Source: JBBQZO01 sp038207625 (lineage in GTDB: Bacteria; Pseudomonadota; Gammaproteobacteria; Burkholderiales; Burkholderiaceae_D). Taken from it: a stretch of DNA of 64,000 nt. The position numbers were made by a program, and so were the translations under genes. Shown in pieces: positions 53,156 to 63,228 of this stretch (position 1 is the first letter of the stretch; every line of letters starts with the position of its first letter). Under the pieces are notes generated by a model. The model had not been told where the DNA came from. It did no database searches and worked only from the letters and a program-made list of their open reading frames with translations. The DNA is taken from positions 62,001 through 126,000 of the forward strand of contig JBBQZO010000005.1 in assembly GCA_038207625.1 (NCBI GenBank). The letters are read 5' to 3'.

Positions 53156-54025
53156 ATGCATTATCTCGATCAAATTCAACGTGGCGTCGACTACATTGAA
53201 AATACGCTGACGCAGCCGATTGCCATCGCCGCCGTGGCGCGCCACGCGGGCATGAGCCGTTGGCATTTTCAACGCATGTTCAAAGGCTTGACCGGCGACA
53301 CCGTCAAAGCCTACATCCGCGCAAGGCGGCTGGCGCAAACGCTGACGCTGCTGCTGAACACGGACACGCGCATCATCGACATCGCCGTCGCGGCAGACTT
53401 CGACAGCCAGCAAAGTTTTACGCGCGCATTCAAAGCCGCGTTTGACACGACGCCCGCCCAATACCGTCGGGCCGGCCAGAAGCGTCCGTTTCCCGGCAAA
53501 CTCAAGTTCGACCTCGACTACCTGCGCCATATTCACCTGGGCATGAACACCGTCCCCGACATCTATGAGCAGAAAGAAATGCAACTGGTTGGCATGGGAA
53601 CCCGCTACTTCGGCAGCGATTCGGAGAAAAACAATCTGGGCGACAAGCTGCCCCCGCTGTGGCAACAGTTTCTGGCGCGTCTGCCGGAAATTGAACACGC
53701 GGTAGCTGGCACCTGTTATGGCATCGTGCGCCAGGTGCAGGAAAACAGCGACGAGCTGGAATATTTTTGCGCCATCGAGGTCAGCGTCGCCGCACCTATC
53801 CCGCAGGGCATGCAGGCCTTGCACACCCCGCCATCGACCTACGCCAGGTTCGCGCACAAGGGCGCGGTCGCACTGATCGACAACACGGTCAATTACATCT
53901 ATTCGACCTGGCTGGCGCGCAGCGGGCGCAAACACAGCGCCGGCGCCGACCTGGAGTTTTACGGCGCCGACTACCGGCCCGACTCCGCTGCATCCATCAT
54001 GCACTACGCCATCCCCATTCACTGA
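53156..54025 (+). CDS. AraC family transcriptional regulator with GyrI-like effector domain
   Basis: Regulator of 289 residues. The N-terminal AraC DNA-binding domain carries two helix-turn-helix motifs (IAAVARHAGMSRWHFQRMFK and IIDIAVAADFDSQQSFTRAF; PAQYRR closes it). The C-terminal half has the GyrI/BacR effector-binding layout, as in Rob and SoxS-like regulators. AGGAGG four to five bases before ATG 53156 decides this start over GTG 53153. The NTF2-like gene follows 18 bp downstream and may be its target. Confidence 0.9.
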   Translation: MHYLDQIQRGVDYIENTLTQPIAIAAVARHAGMSRWHFQRMFKGLTGDTVKAYIRARRLAQTLTLLLNTDTRIIDIAVAADFDSQQSFTRAFKAAFDTTPAQYRRAGQKRPFPGKLKFDLDYLRHIHLGMNTVPDIYEQKEMQLVGMGTRYFGSDSEKNNLGDKLPPLWQQFLARLPEIEHAVAGTCYGIVRQVQENSDELEYFCAIEVSVAAPIPQGMQALHTPPSTYARFAHKGAVALIDNTVNYIYSTWLARSGRKHSAGADLEFYGADYRPDSAASIMHYAIPIH

Positions 54026-54043
54026 TCGACCAAGGAGCACGAC

Positions 54044-54397
54044 ATGACATTGCAAGCGACATGGGAGAAATACACCGCCACCTGGAAAATGCACGCGCAG
54101 GCCGACCGGCTGGCGGCGTTCGCCGAGGTGCTCGCCGCCGACGCCGTCTACACCGATCCGCTGGTGCAGGCGCGCTCGTGGCCGGCGCTGATCGCCTACA
54201 TGGAAAACTTCCACCAGCAAGTGCCCGGCGGCCATTTCGTCACCACCAAGTTCGCCGCCCACCATCAAAGGAGCATCGCCAACTGGGACCTGAAAACCCA
54301 GGACAACGTCACCGTCGGCAGCGGCATCAGCTATGGCGAATATGACGACGACGGCAAACTCGTCAGCATGAACGGCTTCTTCGAGACCGCCCCCTGA
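54044..54397 (+). CDS. NTF2/SnoaL-like small protein
   Basis: Protein of 117 residues with an NTF2-like cone fold pattern: WEKYTATWKMHAQADRLAAFAEVLAADAVYTDPLV, then VTTKFAAHHQRSIANW and SYGEYDDDGKLVSMNGFFE. Such proteins bind or convert small hydrophobic ligands. It lies right after the AraC-type regulator in the same direction with a GGAG site. The ligand is unknown. Confidence 0.8.
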   Translation: MTLQATWEKYTATWKMHAQADRLAAFAEVLAADAVYTDPLVQARSWPALIAYMENFHQQVPGGHFVTTKFAAHHQRSIANWDLKTQDNVTVGSGISYGEYDDDGKLVSMNGFFETAP

Positions 54398-54510
54398 TGC
54401 TGGCCTGTGCCGGCCGCCCCAGATAGACACTTGTCGTCGGCACGCAGGTCGCGCCATCGTGACTCACCGATGTGCTCGATCAATGCCGCAAAGCACAGTG
54501 GCGCGACGCG

Positions 54511-55911
54511 TCAACAGTCCTGAAAACGCGCTTGGCGCAGGTTTCTGATCAGTTGCGCGTCCTCACCAATCAGATCGCCCAGTGCCGCGAGTGCTTCGCC
54601 GGACGCAAGGAATGTCATTTGTTCAGCGCGGGGCACCTCGTAACGCCTGCCCGCGCTGCGCCGCCATGCATTGATCGCATCGCGCAAACGAGATCGCAGC
54701 TCGTCGTCCGGCATGCCGAGCAACGCAACGCGTGCGATACATTCGAGCCAGTCCCATTTATTACTATCAGAAAATTGAAGCAGAAGCGCTGCATCGGCGC
54801 GCGAGATAAGGTTCGCGAATACCACCTGGAACGGGATGTAGGCACCTTGCTTGCGGACCAGCTGCAATGCGAATTTGCGCACCCGGAGAGCGTCGTCCAT
54901 CAACGCTTGGGTAGCGACCATGTCCTTGTCATTGATGGCCAGTTTCAGCCACGCGCTGAGGGCGGCGACACGAACGGCCGACTGTGGCGCCTTCGTGAAG
55001 TGACGCACCAGCACGATATCGCTTGCGTCGCGCAAACTCGCGAGTGACATTAGACCAACTTGTGCACGCTTCGCCGACAACGCAGGTTCCTGCAGCGCGT
55101 GACGATAGTAGGCCCGCAGGTCGAATTGCATCGACCGCAGGCAGGTCATTGCCAGTGCGCGCACCGATGACTGAACGTCGAACAACGCGGCGACCGCCAA
55201 CTGGCGTCTGCACGCGTCGCTCTCCAGCGCCAGCAAGCGGCGTAACGCGGTCGTGCGAACAGCGCCGAAATGCGACGTCAAGGCGAGCCCGTACTGCACG
55301 CGCTGGCTTTCCGGCGATAACTCGGCACAAAGCGCAAGCGCATGATTCGCCAGAAGAATGTCATCGCGCAAAGGGAGGACGCTGCTAACGAGCGTTTCCG
55401 CATCGACCAAACGGTACTTGTTCAACAGCGCAAAACAAGCCCGCGCGACCTTGGCGTTGAAGCCGCGCGTCGCCGCAAGCAGGTCCCGCACGTCGACAAG
55501 GCGAATGACCTCGTGCTCGAATTGCACAACCCACTGCGCATGATCCGTCCTGCCCGCATCGAGCAGTTGCATGACACAGGGAACCGTGGCCAACAGCTGG
55601 ATCGACGAAACGAGCGGCATCATCGTCATCACCGTCGAACGCGCCGCGTCGCGCACCTGCGGCACCCAGTCATTGAGCCTTCCGGCTACCACCGGCAGCA
55701 ACCCGGGCCACCCAAGTTCGACACAACGAGCAATTGCGGCATGCCGGATGAAACCGGAGTAATGGTTAACAAATGCGACGAGATCGGGTGTTAGAGTACA
55801 GCTGTCGACCGCCTCCCGGATACCGGCAAGATACAGTTGATGGGACGATGGCTTCGCGCCTAGCGACCCAGACGATTTCTTTTGCCCAAACAGTGCGGTG
55901 AGGATGTTCAT
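54511..55911 (-). CDS. HEAT-repeat-like cytoplasmic protein, unknown function
   Basis: Protein of 466 residues without signal or membrane segment. It is built from helical pairs with a periodic VRxxA/AVRxAAL pattern (PQVRDAARSTV, SSVRALAMTCL, SAVRVAALSAW), which suggests a HEAT/ARM-like solenoid for protein binding. The gene is visibly less GC-rich than its neighbours and uses more A/T third bases, a sign of transfer. The next gene on the same strand upstream is a DotU protein, so a role with a type VI system is possible. I recognise no family name. Confidence 0.7.
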   Translation of the reverse strand: MNILTALFGQKKSSGSLGAKPSSHQLYLAGIREAVDSCTLTPDLVAFVNHYSGFIRHAAIARCVELGWPGLLPVVAGRLNDWVPQVRDAARSTVMTMMPLVSSIQLLATVPCVMQLLDAGRTDHAQWVVQFEHEVIRLVDVRDLLAATRGFNAKVARACFALLNKYRLVDAETLVSSVLPLRDDILLANHALALCAELSPESQRVQYGLALTSHFGAVRTTALRRLLALESDACRRQLAVAALFDVQSSVRALAMTCLRSMQFDLRAYYRHALQEPALSAKRAQVGLMSLASLRDASDIVLVRHFTKAPQSAVRVAALSAWLKLAINDKDMVATQALMDDALRVRKFALQLVRKQGAYIPFQVVFANLISRADAALLLQFSDSNKWDWLECIARVALLGMPDDELRSRLRDAINAWRRSAGRRYEVPRAEQMTFLASGEALAALGDLIGEDAQLIRNLRQARFQDC

Positions 55912-56215
55912 TGATGACGATCACAAGGCATGGACGCAAAGTGTACATCAAGGAAATATTTCCATCGGCGGTTTGTGCGCCCGCCGACCCTGTACGCCCC
56001 AATCCACCGATGATTCCGTCCCAAATATCACAATGACGGGTTGTCGCCATTGCGATTGATCCCACAGCCTATGCGCAACGCACTGGTTAATAGCCAGCCG
56101 ACTCGTCGCCATGAAGGGGGGGCAGATACTGTCAAGCTGGTGGCAAACACAACGCCGCCAGTGCTCGTATCCCGAAGCGATCCGCCCGTGCTTGCGTTGG
56201 GCGCCTAGCCAGCAG
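55912..56215. other. Intergenic region between dotU-like and HEAT-like genes
   Basis: 304 bp of lower-GC DNA. No convincing gene: an ORF at 55766-56065 on the minus strand overlaps the HEAT-like gene and has no family features. No hairpin with a T-tract was seen. Confidence 0.55.
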
Positions 56216-56998
56216 CTACGGCAGCGTGATCGTCACATTGGCCGGCGCCTGCAGCGGCTCAATGACCTTGTTGTACTTGGCCAGCATGGTGCGCGCTTCG
56301 CGTTCCAGCGAAATGCGCAAGCCGGCATAGGCGACCAAGCCGAACAGCACGAACACGGCGCAGGCCACCCACAGCGTTCGGTCCGGACCAACCCGGTTGA
56401 CCACGTTGTCGGGGCGTTCTGCGTGCGGCGCGAAGCCGGCGCTCTTGCCTTTCATGCGCAAGATCTCTTCGCCCACGCGCACGATCAGATTGTGCAGCGT
56501 GTCGCTGCCGCCGAGGCGGTACTTGCCCTCGAAGCCAAGCAGCAGGCACATGTGGTACACCTCCAGCACGGACAGATGGGCTTTGCCCTTCGCGCGCAAG
56601 TGTTCCAGCCGCTCGAAGAATTTGTGCCCGGCGCCTTCGCCCCGGCACACCGTCAAGATCAGCGAGAAAGCCTCAAGGCCGTCGTCGGAGACGAATCTGG
56701 CGCGCTGCACCACCTCGTCGGTGGCGGCGCAGACTGCATAGATGACCGATGCGACATCCTCGGCGGGCGTGCCGCGCTTGCCGGCCGCGCGCTCGAAGTC
56801 CTTCAGAAAGCCCACCATCCGGTCGAGAAATTCGGCTTGCTTGGTCGGCGCCGCACTGCCGTTTTTGAGCAAAAACAGCGCGTACAGCGGATCGTGCAAT
56901 TGTTCGACCAGCGAGGGCAAGGGCCCGTTGGGGTCGGTGGATCGGGCCCGCTTGCTGTGCAGGGATGGGGCAACGCGTCGGTCGATGTGCTTTTTCAT
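56216..56998 (-). CDS. DotU/IcmH-type T6SS inner-membrane protein (TssL), orphan
   Basis: Protein of 260 residues matching the DotU family: a helical cytoplasmic domain (VEQLHDPLYALFLL, VIYAVCAATDEVV, FFERLEHL, VYHMCLLLGFEGKYRLG) then one C-terminal TM (LWVACAVFVLFGLVAYAGL) and a short periplasmic tail. TssL joins TssM and TssJ in the membrane complex of type VI secretion. No other clear T6SS gene is in the window, so this looks like an orphan or a remnant. It starts four bases into the stop of the upstream ORF. Confidence 0.88.
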   Translation of the reverse strand: MKKHIDRRVAPSLHSKRARSTDPNGPLPSLVEQLHDPLYALFLLKNGSAAPTKQAEFLDRMVGFLKDFERAAGKRGTPAEDVASVIYAVCAATDEVVQRARFVSDDGLEAFSLILTVCRGEGAGHKFFERLEHLRAKGKAHLSVLEVYHMCLLLGFEGKYRLGGSDTLHNLIVRVGEEILRMKGKSAGFAPHAERPDNVVNRVGPDRTLWVACAVFVLFGLVAYAGLRISLEREARTMLAKYNKVIEPLQAPANVTITLP

Positions 56999-57290
56999 TG
57001 CGCGCGCGCGATCATCTGAAGCTGTCGGTCGCGAAACACTTGGGCGTTACGCATTGCGATCTCCTTCCATTGCAAGGCCTTGCCGTACCAGTCGTGACGG
57101 ATTTTCAGCGCGAAGTAAAAGCGCTGGTCAGCAGCGACGCGCGCCATGCGAGCCGCTTCGTATGGCGCAGCTCCAGCGCTTGCAAATTGCGCATACATGC
57201 GTCCCATGCGCGCCGCGTCAGGCTTGCGTGTCGATGCTGTCGAGTTACCAGCATGGCGATCTGGTCGTTGACGTTGTTGACGCGACGCAA
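56995..57290 (-). pseudogene. Small ORF upstream of dotU, probably frameshifted
   Basis: Two overlapping open frames on the minus strand read like one helical protein split by a shift. The first (from TTG 57290) gives LRRVNNVNDQIAMLVTRQ. The second is open through the region and gives MGRMYAQFASAGAAPYEAARM to the stop at 56995, which overlaps the DotU start as ATGA. That overlap suggests real translation of the second frame. No family is recognised, and the frameshift could be a sequencing error. Confidence 0.35.
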
Positions 57291-57362
57291 ATATCAGCGG
57301 GGACGCTGACCCACGCGCGCAGCTTGTCGGCCCACCGCGAAACCGCGTGGGTATTAATACGT
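56999..57362. other. Region between dotU-like and uracil-DNA glycosylase genes
   Basis: 364 bp. It holds the probable broken small ORF (56995-57290) and a few remaining bases. No promoter or terminator is clear. GC content is intermediate, as in the DotU island. Confidence 0.5.
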
Positions 57363-57947
57363 TTAGTCTTGAACAAGCAAACGGCGAACCCGCTGCCGCA
57401 ATTGCGGCAACAATTCCTGTTCAAACCAGGGATTGCGTTTGAGCCATAAATTGTTGCGCGGACTGGGATGGGGGAGCGGCACGACGTTTGGCCCGTGGCT
57501 GCGCCACGCCCGCACCAGCTCCGTCACGTTCGCCTGCGTGTCGGGAAAATGATAGCGCTGCGCGTACTGACCGATCACCAGCGTCAACTCCACGCGCTTA
57601 AGCTGCGAGAGGATCTTTTCGCGCCACGCGGGCGCGCACTCCGGGCGCGGCGCAAGGTCGCCGGCCTTGCCCGTGCCGGGGTAGCAGAACCCCATCGGGA
57701 CGATGGCGACCAGACCGGCATCGTAGAATTGTTCCTTCTCGATACCCAGCCAGTCGCGCAAGCGATCGCCGCTGGCATCGTCGAACGGGATGCCGCTGGC
57801 GTGCACCTTGCTGCCAGGCGCTTGCCCGACGATCAGAATCCGCGCACTGAGAGCAGCCTGGACGACAGGCCTGGGCCCGTGCGGCAACTGCGCCGCGCAC
57901 AGCGTGCATTGCCGGACGTCTTTCAATACCAGTGCGAGTGTTGCCAT
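57363..57947 (-). CDS. Uracil-DNA glycosylase family protein
   Basis: Protein of 194 residues of the UDG fold. The substrate-binding motif is GQAPGSKVHASGIPF and the second motif is LPHPSPRN, as in family 4/5-like glycosylases, with Cys pairs (CTLC, then distal Cys residues) that could hold an iron-sulfur cluster. It would remove uracil from DNA in base-excision repair. Subfamily is uncertain; the related bacterial members near this type are poorly studied. Confidence 0.82.
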   Translation of the reverse strand: MATLALVLKDVRQCTLCAAQLPHGPRPVVQAALSARILIVGQAPGSKVHASGIPFDDASGDRLRDWLGIEKEQFYDAGLVAIVPMGFCYPGTGKAGDLAPRPECAPAWREKILSQLKRVELTLVIGQYAQRYHFPDTQANVTELVRAWRSHGPNVVPLPHPSPRNNLWLKRNPWFEQELLPQLRQRVRRLLVQD

Positions 57948-58407
57948 GGTTCGCCTTTCAGCGTGTGCGTGCGGTCATCAAGCATCGCGTCATTCGACAT
58001 CGATCATTGATGATCGCATAAGTAAGCGGCGGGAGCACAGTCCGAGCGCCGTCGACACGTGCGCGCCCGTATCGATGCGCTCGGCTTCGCAAAAGTGGCG
58101 CGCCTGTTCGCTCTTGATCGACGCCCGACGGCCATGGGAGACCAAGGCAACGGGAAGGCGTGGAGGCGTGCGGGCCGGTCAGCAGAAAGCGCAGACGACA
58201 GCTGCGCGTTTGCAGCGAGAGCCATTGCGCAGACGCGGCCTGCGAAATCTGGCCAGACTGAAATACCGGTCCCAAAAACCGCGTGGCGACGGCGGACTCT
58301 GCCGCACGCCACCGGCAGCAGAAAAACAAAAAACCCGCATCAGCACAGGGCATGAGGCGGGTTCCAGGACTACTGCGGACGCTTGGAAACGTCCTCATTT
58401 GCATCTT
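57948..58407. other. Intergenic region between the glycosylase gene and tRNA-Ser
   Basis: 460 bp with no convincing gene; the ORFs present run across the tRNA terminator and have no family features. It contains the tRNA terminator at 58322-58363 and presumably the promoter of the glycosylase gene, which I cannot place. Confidence 0.6.
58322..58363 (-). terminator. Rho-independent terminator of tRNA-Ser
   Basis: On the minus strand the stem AACCCGC/GCGGGTT, with an 18-nt loop, is followed by TTTTG and five T. It lies 45 bp after the 3' end of the tRNA gene. Confidence 0.85.
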
Positions 58408-58498
58408 TGGCGGAGAAACGGGGATTCGAACCCCGGGTAGGGTATAAGCCTACACACGCTTTCCAGGCGTGCGCCTTAAACCACTCAGCCATCTCTCC
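58408..58498 (-). tRNA. tRNA-Ser, anticodon GGA
   Basis: 91-nt gene including encoded CCA. The acceptor stem GGAGAGA pairs with TCTCC before GCCA. The anticodon stem CACGC/GCGTG closes the loop CTGGAAA with anticodon GGA, which reads UCC and UCU. A long variable arm (GTAGGCTTATACCCTAC) marks the serine type, and GGTTCGAAT is the T-loop. It lies on the opposite strand to no gene and ends before a terminator. Confidence 0.97.
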
Positions 58499-58584
58499 TG
58501 CTTACTTCTTTTTCGCTTTCACGAAGCCGCATATTATAGCAAGGATCGGCCGATCCGCAAAAAATATTTGATGCCGCCGGTTAA

Positions 58585-58620
58585 TGCAGGTGCGCGAAAA
58601 CCTTGCCGCGCGCACCTGCA
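58585..58620 (-). terminator. Hairpin after the acs gene
   Basis: 12-bp perfect stem TGCAGGTGCGCG/CGCGCACCTGCA with a 12-nt loop, 27 bp after the acs stop codon. No T-tract follows on either strand, so it may stabilise the mRNA end or act with Rho. Confidence 0.5.
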
Positions 58621-58646
58621 AGCGGTTCAAACAGCGCTTGCGACGC

Positions 58647-60647
<2,001 letters not shown>

Positions 60648-60958
60648 GCTGATCTCCATGAGTAATTGGTTTGACTTGACGATAGGCGCCATCGCTTACG
60701 GACCCCTTACAGTGCGGCCCCCGCACGCCGACAACGCCCGGTCTGTACCATTGCGGCGCAATATCACGCCTGACGAATATGCAATCTTACCAATATTTCC
60801 CTCACCAATTGGTATGCTCGCCCCGCAATGGATGACAATCTCGTCCTAAATGCAGCGCACTGGCGCTAAATCAAGCGCTTCACGCCGCTTCGCGCTATTT
60901 TCCAGCGCGTGTAAAATGACGCAGTGAAATAGCGAACATCGTCCAGAAAGCCCCATCA
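60648..60958. other. Divergent promoter region acs / UPF0114 gene
   Basis: 311 bp, AT-richer in the middle (60770-60815). It holds an ACCAAT element set at 60788-60814 and must hold both promoters, which I could not place exactly. Confidence 0.65.
60788..60814. promoter_or_regulatory. ACCAAT inverted repeat (candidate operator)
   Basis: TACCAAT (60788-60794) and ATTGGTA (60808-60814) form a 7-bp dyad with 13 bp between. The right half is itself part of a perfect 10-bp palindrome ACCAATTGGT (60805-60814). It lies about 140 bp upstream of acs and about 145 bp upstream of the UPF0114 gene. The regulator is unknown. Confidence 0.4.
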
Positions 60959-61579
60959 ATGACCGAACCACTCGCAACGCCTGCCGCCAAACCCGTTCCA
61001 AAGTTGCGGCCGTTGCCGAACCTGATCTTCCTGAGCCGCTGGCTGCAACTGCCGCTCTACCTCGGTCTGATCCTGGCGCAATGCGTCTACGTGTTCCACT
61101 TCTGGGTCGAGCTGAAAGACCTGATCGGCGCCGCGCTGGGCAACGAGGCGGCGCTGCAGCACATCTTCGCCGCCGTCGCCGTGGACGGCGCCGCGCCGCC
61201 CACCAAGCTCAACGAAACGACCATCATGCTGGTGGTGCTGGGCCTGATCGACGTGGTGATGATCTCCAATCTGCTGATCATGGTCATCATCGGCGGCTAC
61301 GAAACCTTCGTCTCGCGCCTGGGGCTGGAAAATCACCCTGACGAACCCGAATGGTTGTCGCACGTGAACGCATCGGTACTGAAAACCAAGCTGGCCACGG
61401 CCATCATCGGCATTTCCTCGATCCATCTGCTGAAGACGTTTATCAACGCCAACGCATATTCGCCCCAGGTGTTGATTGCACAAACCTGCATCCACCTGGT
61501 GTTCCTGCTCTCGGCCATGGCGATCGCGTACACCGACCGCATCATGACCGTCACCATGAACCACGCCAAACACCCTTAA
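60959..61579 (+). CDS. UPF0114 family (YqhA-like) membrane protein
   Basis: Membrane protein of 206 residues with four hydrophobic segments and the family pattern LIFLSRWLQLPLYLGLILAQ...DVVMISNLLIMVIIGGYETFVS, ending with AIAYTDRIM. The function of the family is not known. It is followed closely by the fumarase gene (23 bp), so the two are likely co-transcribed. Confidence 0.9.
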   Translation: MTEPLATPAAKPVPKLRPLPNLIFLSRWLQLPLYLGLILAQCVYVFHFWVELKDLIGAALGNEAALQHIFAAVAVDGAAPPTKLNETTIMLVVLGLIDVVMISNLLIMVIIGGYETFVSRLGLENHPDEPEWLSHVNASVLKTKLATAIIGISSIHLLKTFINANAYSPQVLIAQTCIHLVFLLSAMAIAYTDRIMTVTMNHAKHP

Positions 61580-61602
61580 CCGACCTACCTTGCGAGAACC
61601 CC

Positions 61603-63144
61603 ATGACTGTCATTAAACAAGACGATCTGATCGAATCCGTCGCCGCCGCGCTGCAATACATCAGCTACTACCATCCGGCCGACTACATTCAACACCTGGC
61701 GCGCGCCTACGAGGCCGAACAAAGCCCGGCCGCCAAAGACGCGATCGCACAAATTCTGACCAACTCGCGCATGTGCGCCGAAGGCAAGCGTCCGATCTGC
61801 CAGGACACCGGCATCGTCAACGTGTTCCTCAAAATCGGCATGGGCGTGCGCTTTGAAGGTTTCAGCGGCACCGTCACCGACGCCGTCAACGAAGGCGTGC
61901 GGCGTGCCTACAACTTCGACGACAACAAACTGCGCGCCTCCATCGTGGCCGACCCGCAGTTCGACCGTAAGAACACCAAGGACAACACGCCGGCCGTGGT
62001 GCACATGGAACTGGTCGAAGGCAACACCGTCGACGTGAAGGTCGCGGCCAAGGGCGGCGGCTCGGAAAACAAGACCAAGTTCGTCATGCTCAACCCGTCC
62101 GATTCGCTGGTCGACTGGGTCATGAAAACGGTGCCGCTGATGGGCGCCGGCTGGTGCCCGCCCGGCATGCTGGGGATCGGCATCGGCGGCACCGCCGAGA
62201 AGGCGATGCTGATGGCCAAGGAAGTGCTGATGGACGACATCGACATGTACGAACTGAAAGCGCGCGGCCCGAAAAACAAGACCGAAGAGCTGCGCATCGA
62301 ACTGTGCGACAAGGTCAATGCGCTGGGCATCGGCGCGCAGGGTCTGGGCGGCCTGACCACGGTGCTGGACGTCAAAATTATGATGTACCCGACCCACGCC
62401 GCATCCAAACCGGTGGCGATGATCCCCAACTGCGCCGCCACCCGCCACGCGCACTTTGTGCTCGACGGCTCGGGCGCGGCCTACATCGAACCGCCGGCGC
62501 TGTCCACCTGGCCGGACGTGCACTGGACGCCGGACACGGAAAAATCGCGTCGGGTCGACCTGAACACGCTGACCAAGGAAGAAGTGGCCTCGTGGACGCC
62601 GGGCCAGACGCTGCTGTTGAACGGCAAAATGCTGACCGGGCGCGACGCCGCGCACAAGCGCATCGCCGACATGCTGGCCAAGGGCGAAACGCTGCCGGTG
62701 GACTTCACCAACCGCGTCATCTACTACGTCGGCCCGGTCGACCCGGTGCGCGACGAAGCGGTCGGCCCGGCCGGCCCGACGACGGCCACGCGGATGGACA
62801 AGTTCACCGACATGATGCTGGAAAAAACCGGCCTGATCTCGATGATCGGCAAGGCTGAACGGGGCCCCGAGGCGATCGCCTCGATCAAGGCGCACAAGTC
62901 GGCCTACCTGATGGCCGTGGGCGGCGCCGCCTATCTGGTGTCGAAAGCGATCAAGACGGCCACCGTAGTTGGCTTTGCCGACCTGGGCATGGAAGCGATC
63001 TACGAGTTTGATGTGACCGACATGCCAGTGACCGTCGCGGTCGATTCAAACGGCACGTCGGTGCACAACACCGGCCCGAAAGAGTGGAAGGCCAAAATCG
63101 AAACGCTGAGCACCATCAGCCAGATCCCCGTGGTCTCCGCCTGA
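61603..63144 (+). CDS. Fumarate hydratase class I (oxygen-sensitive, 4Fe-4S)
   Basis: TCA-cycle enzyme of 513 residues converting fumarate and malate. The three Fe-S cysteines lie in PICQDTG, GWCPPGMLG and PNCAATRHAHF. The C-terminal beta domain (TTATRMDKFTDMMLE, GPEAIASIKAHKSAYLMAVGGAAYL) is complete, giving the FumA/B-type single chain. The start at 61603 begins the family N-terminus; the frame is open upstream inside the previous gene. A GC-rich hairpin without T-tract follows at 63151-63173. Confidence 0.95.
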   Translation: MTVIKQDDLIESVAAALQYISYYHPADYIQHLARAYEAEQSPAAKDAIAQILTNSRMCAEGKRPICQDTGIVNVFLKIGMGVRFEGFSGTVTDAVNEGVRRAYNFDDNKLRASIVADPQFDRKNTKDNTPAVVHMELVEGNTVDVKVAAKGGGSENKTKFVMLNPSDSLVDWVMKTVPLMGAGWCPPGMLGIGIGGTAEKAMLMAKEVLMDDIDMYELKARGPKNKTEELRIELCDKVNALGIGAQGLGGLTTVLDVKIMMYPTHAASKPVAMIPNCAATRHAHFVLDGSGAAYIEPPALSTWPDVHWTPDTEKSRRVDLNTLTKEEVASWTPGQTLLLNGKMLTGRDAAHKRIADMLAKGETLPVDFTNRVIYYVGPVDPVRDEAVGPAGPTTATRMDKFTDMMLEKTGLISMIGKAERGPEAIASIKAHKSAYLMAVGGAAYLVSKAIKTATVVGFADLGMEAIYEFDVTDMPVTVAVDSNGTSVHNTGPKEWKAKIETLSTISQIPVVSA

Positions 63145-63150
63145 TCGCCG

Positions 63151-63173
63151 GGCCGGGGTGCACCATCCCGGCC
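63151..63173. repeat. Hairpin between fumarase and glutamate racemase genes
   Basis: GGCCGGG/CCCGGCC with a 9-nt loop, seven bases after the fumarase stop. No T-tract follows. It may be a weak or Rho-assisted end point. Confidence 0.5.
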
Positions 63174-63228
63174 ATCGCGGTGCCGCGCACGCGCGCAGCA
63201 CCGCGCCCCGTCCTTTGCCAAACACACC

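Noticed and set aside
57958..58404. 148-residue minus-strand frame before the glycosylase gene
   Set aside because: It crosses the tRNA terminator hairpin and has no ribosome site or family motif.
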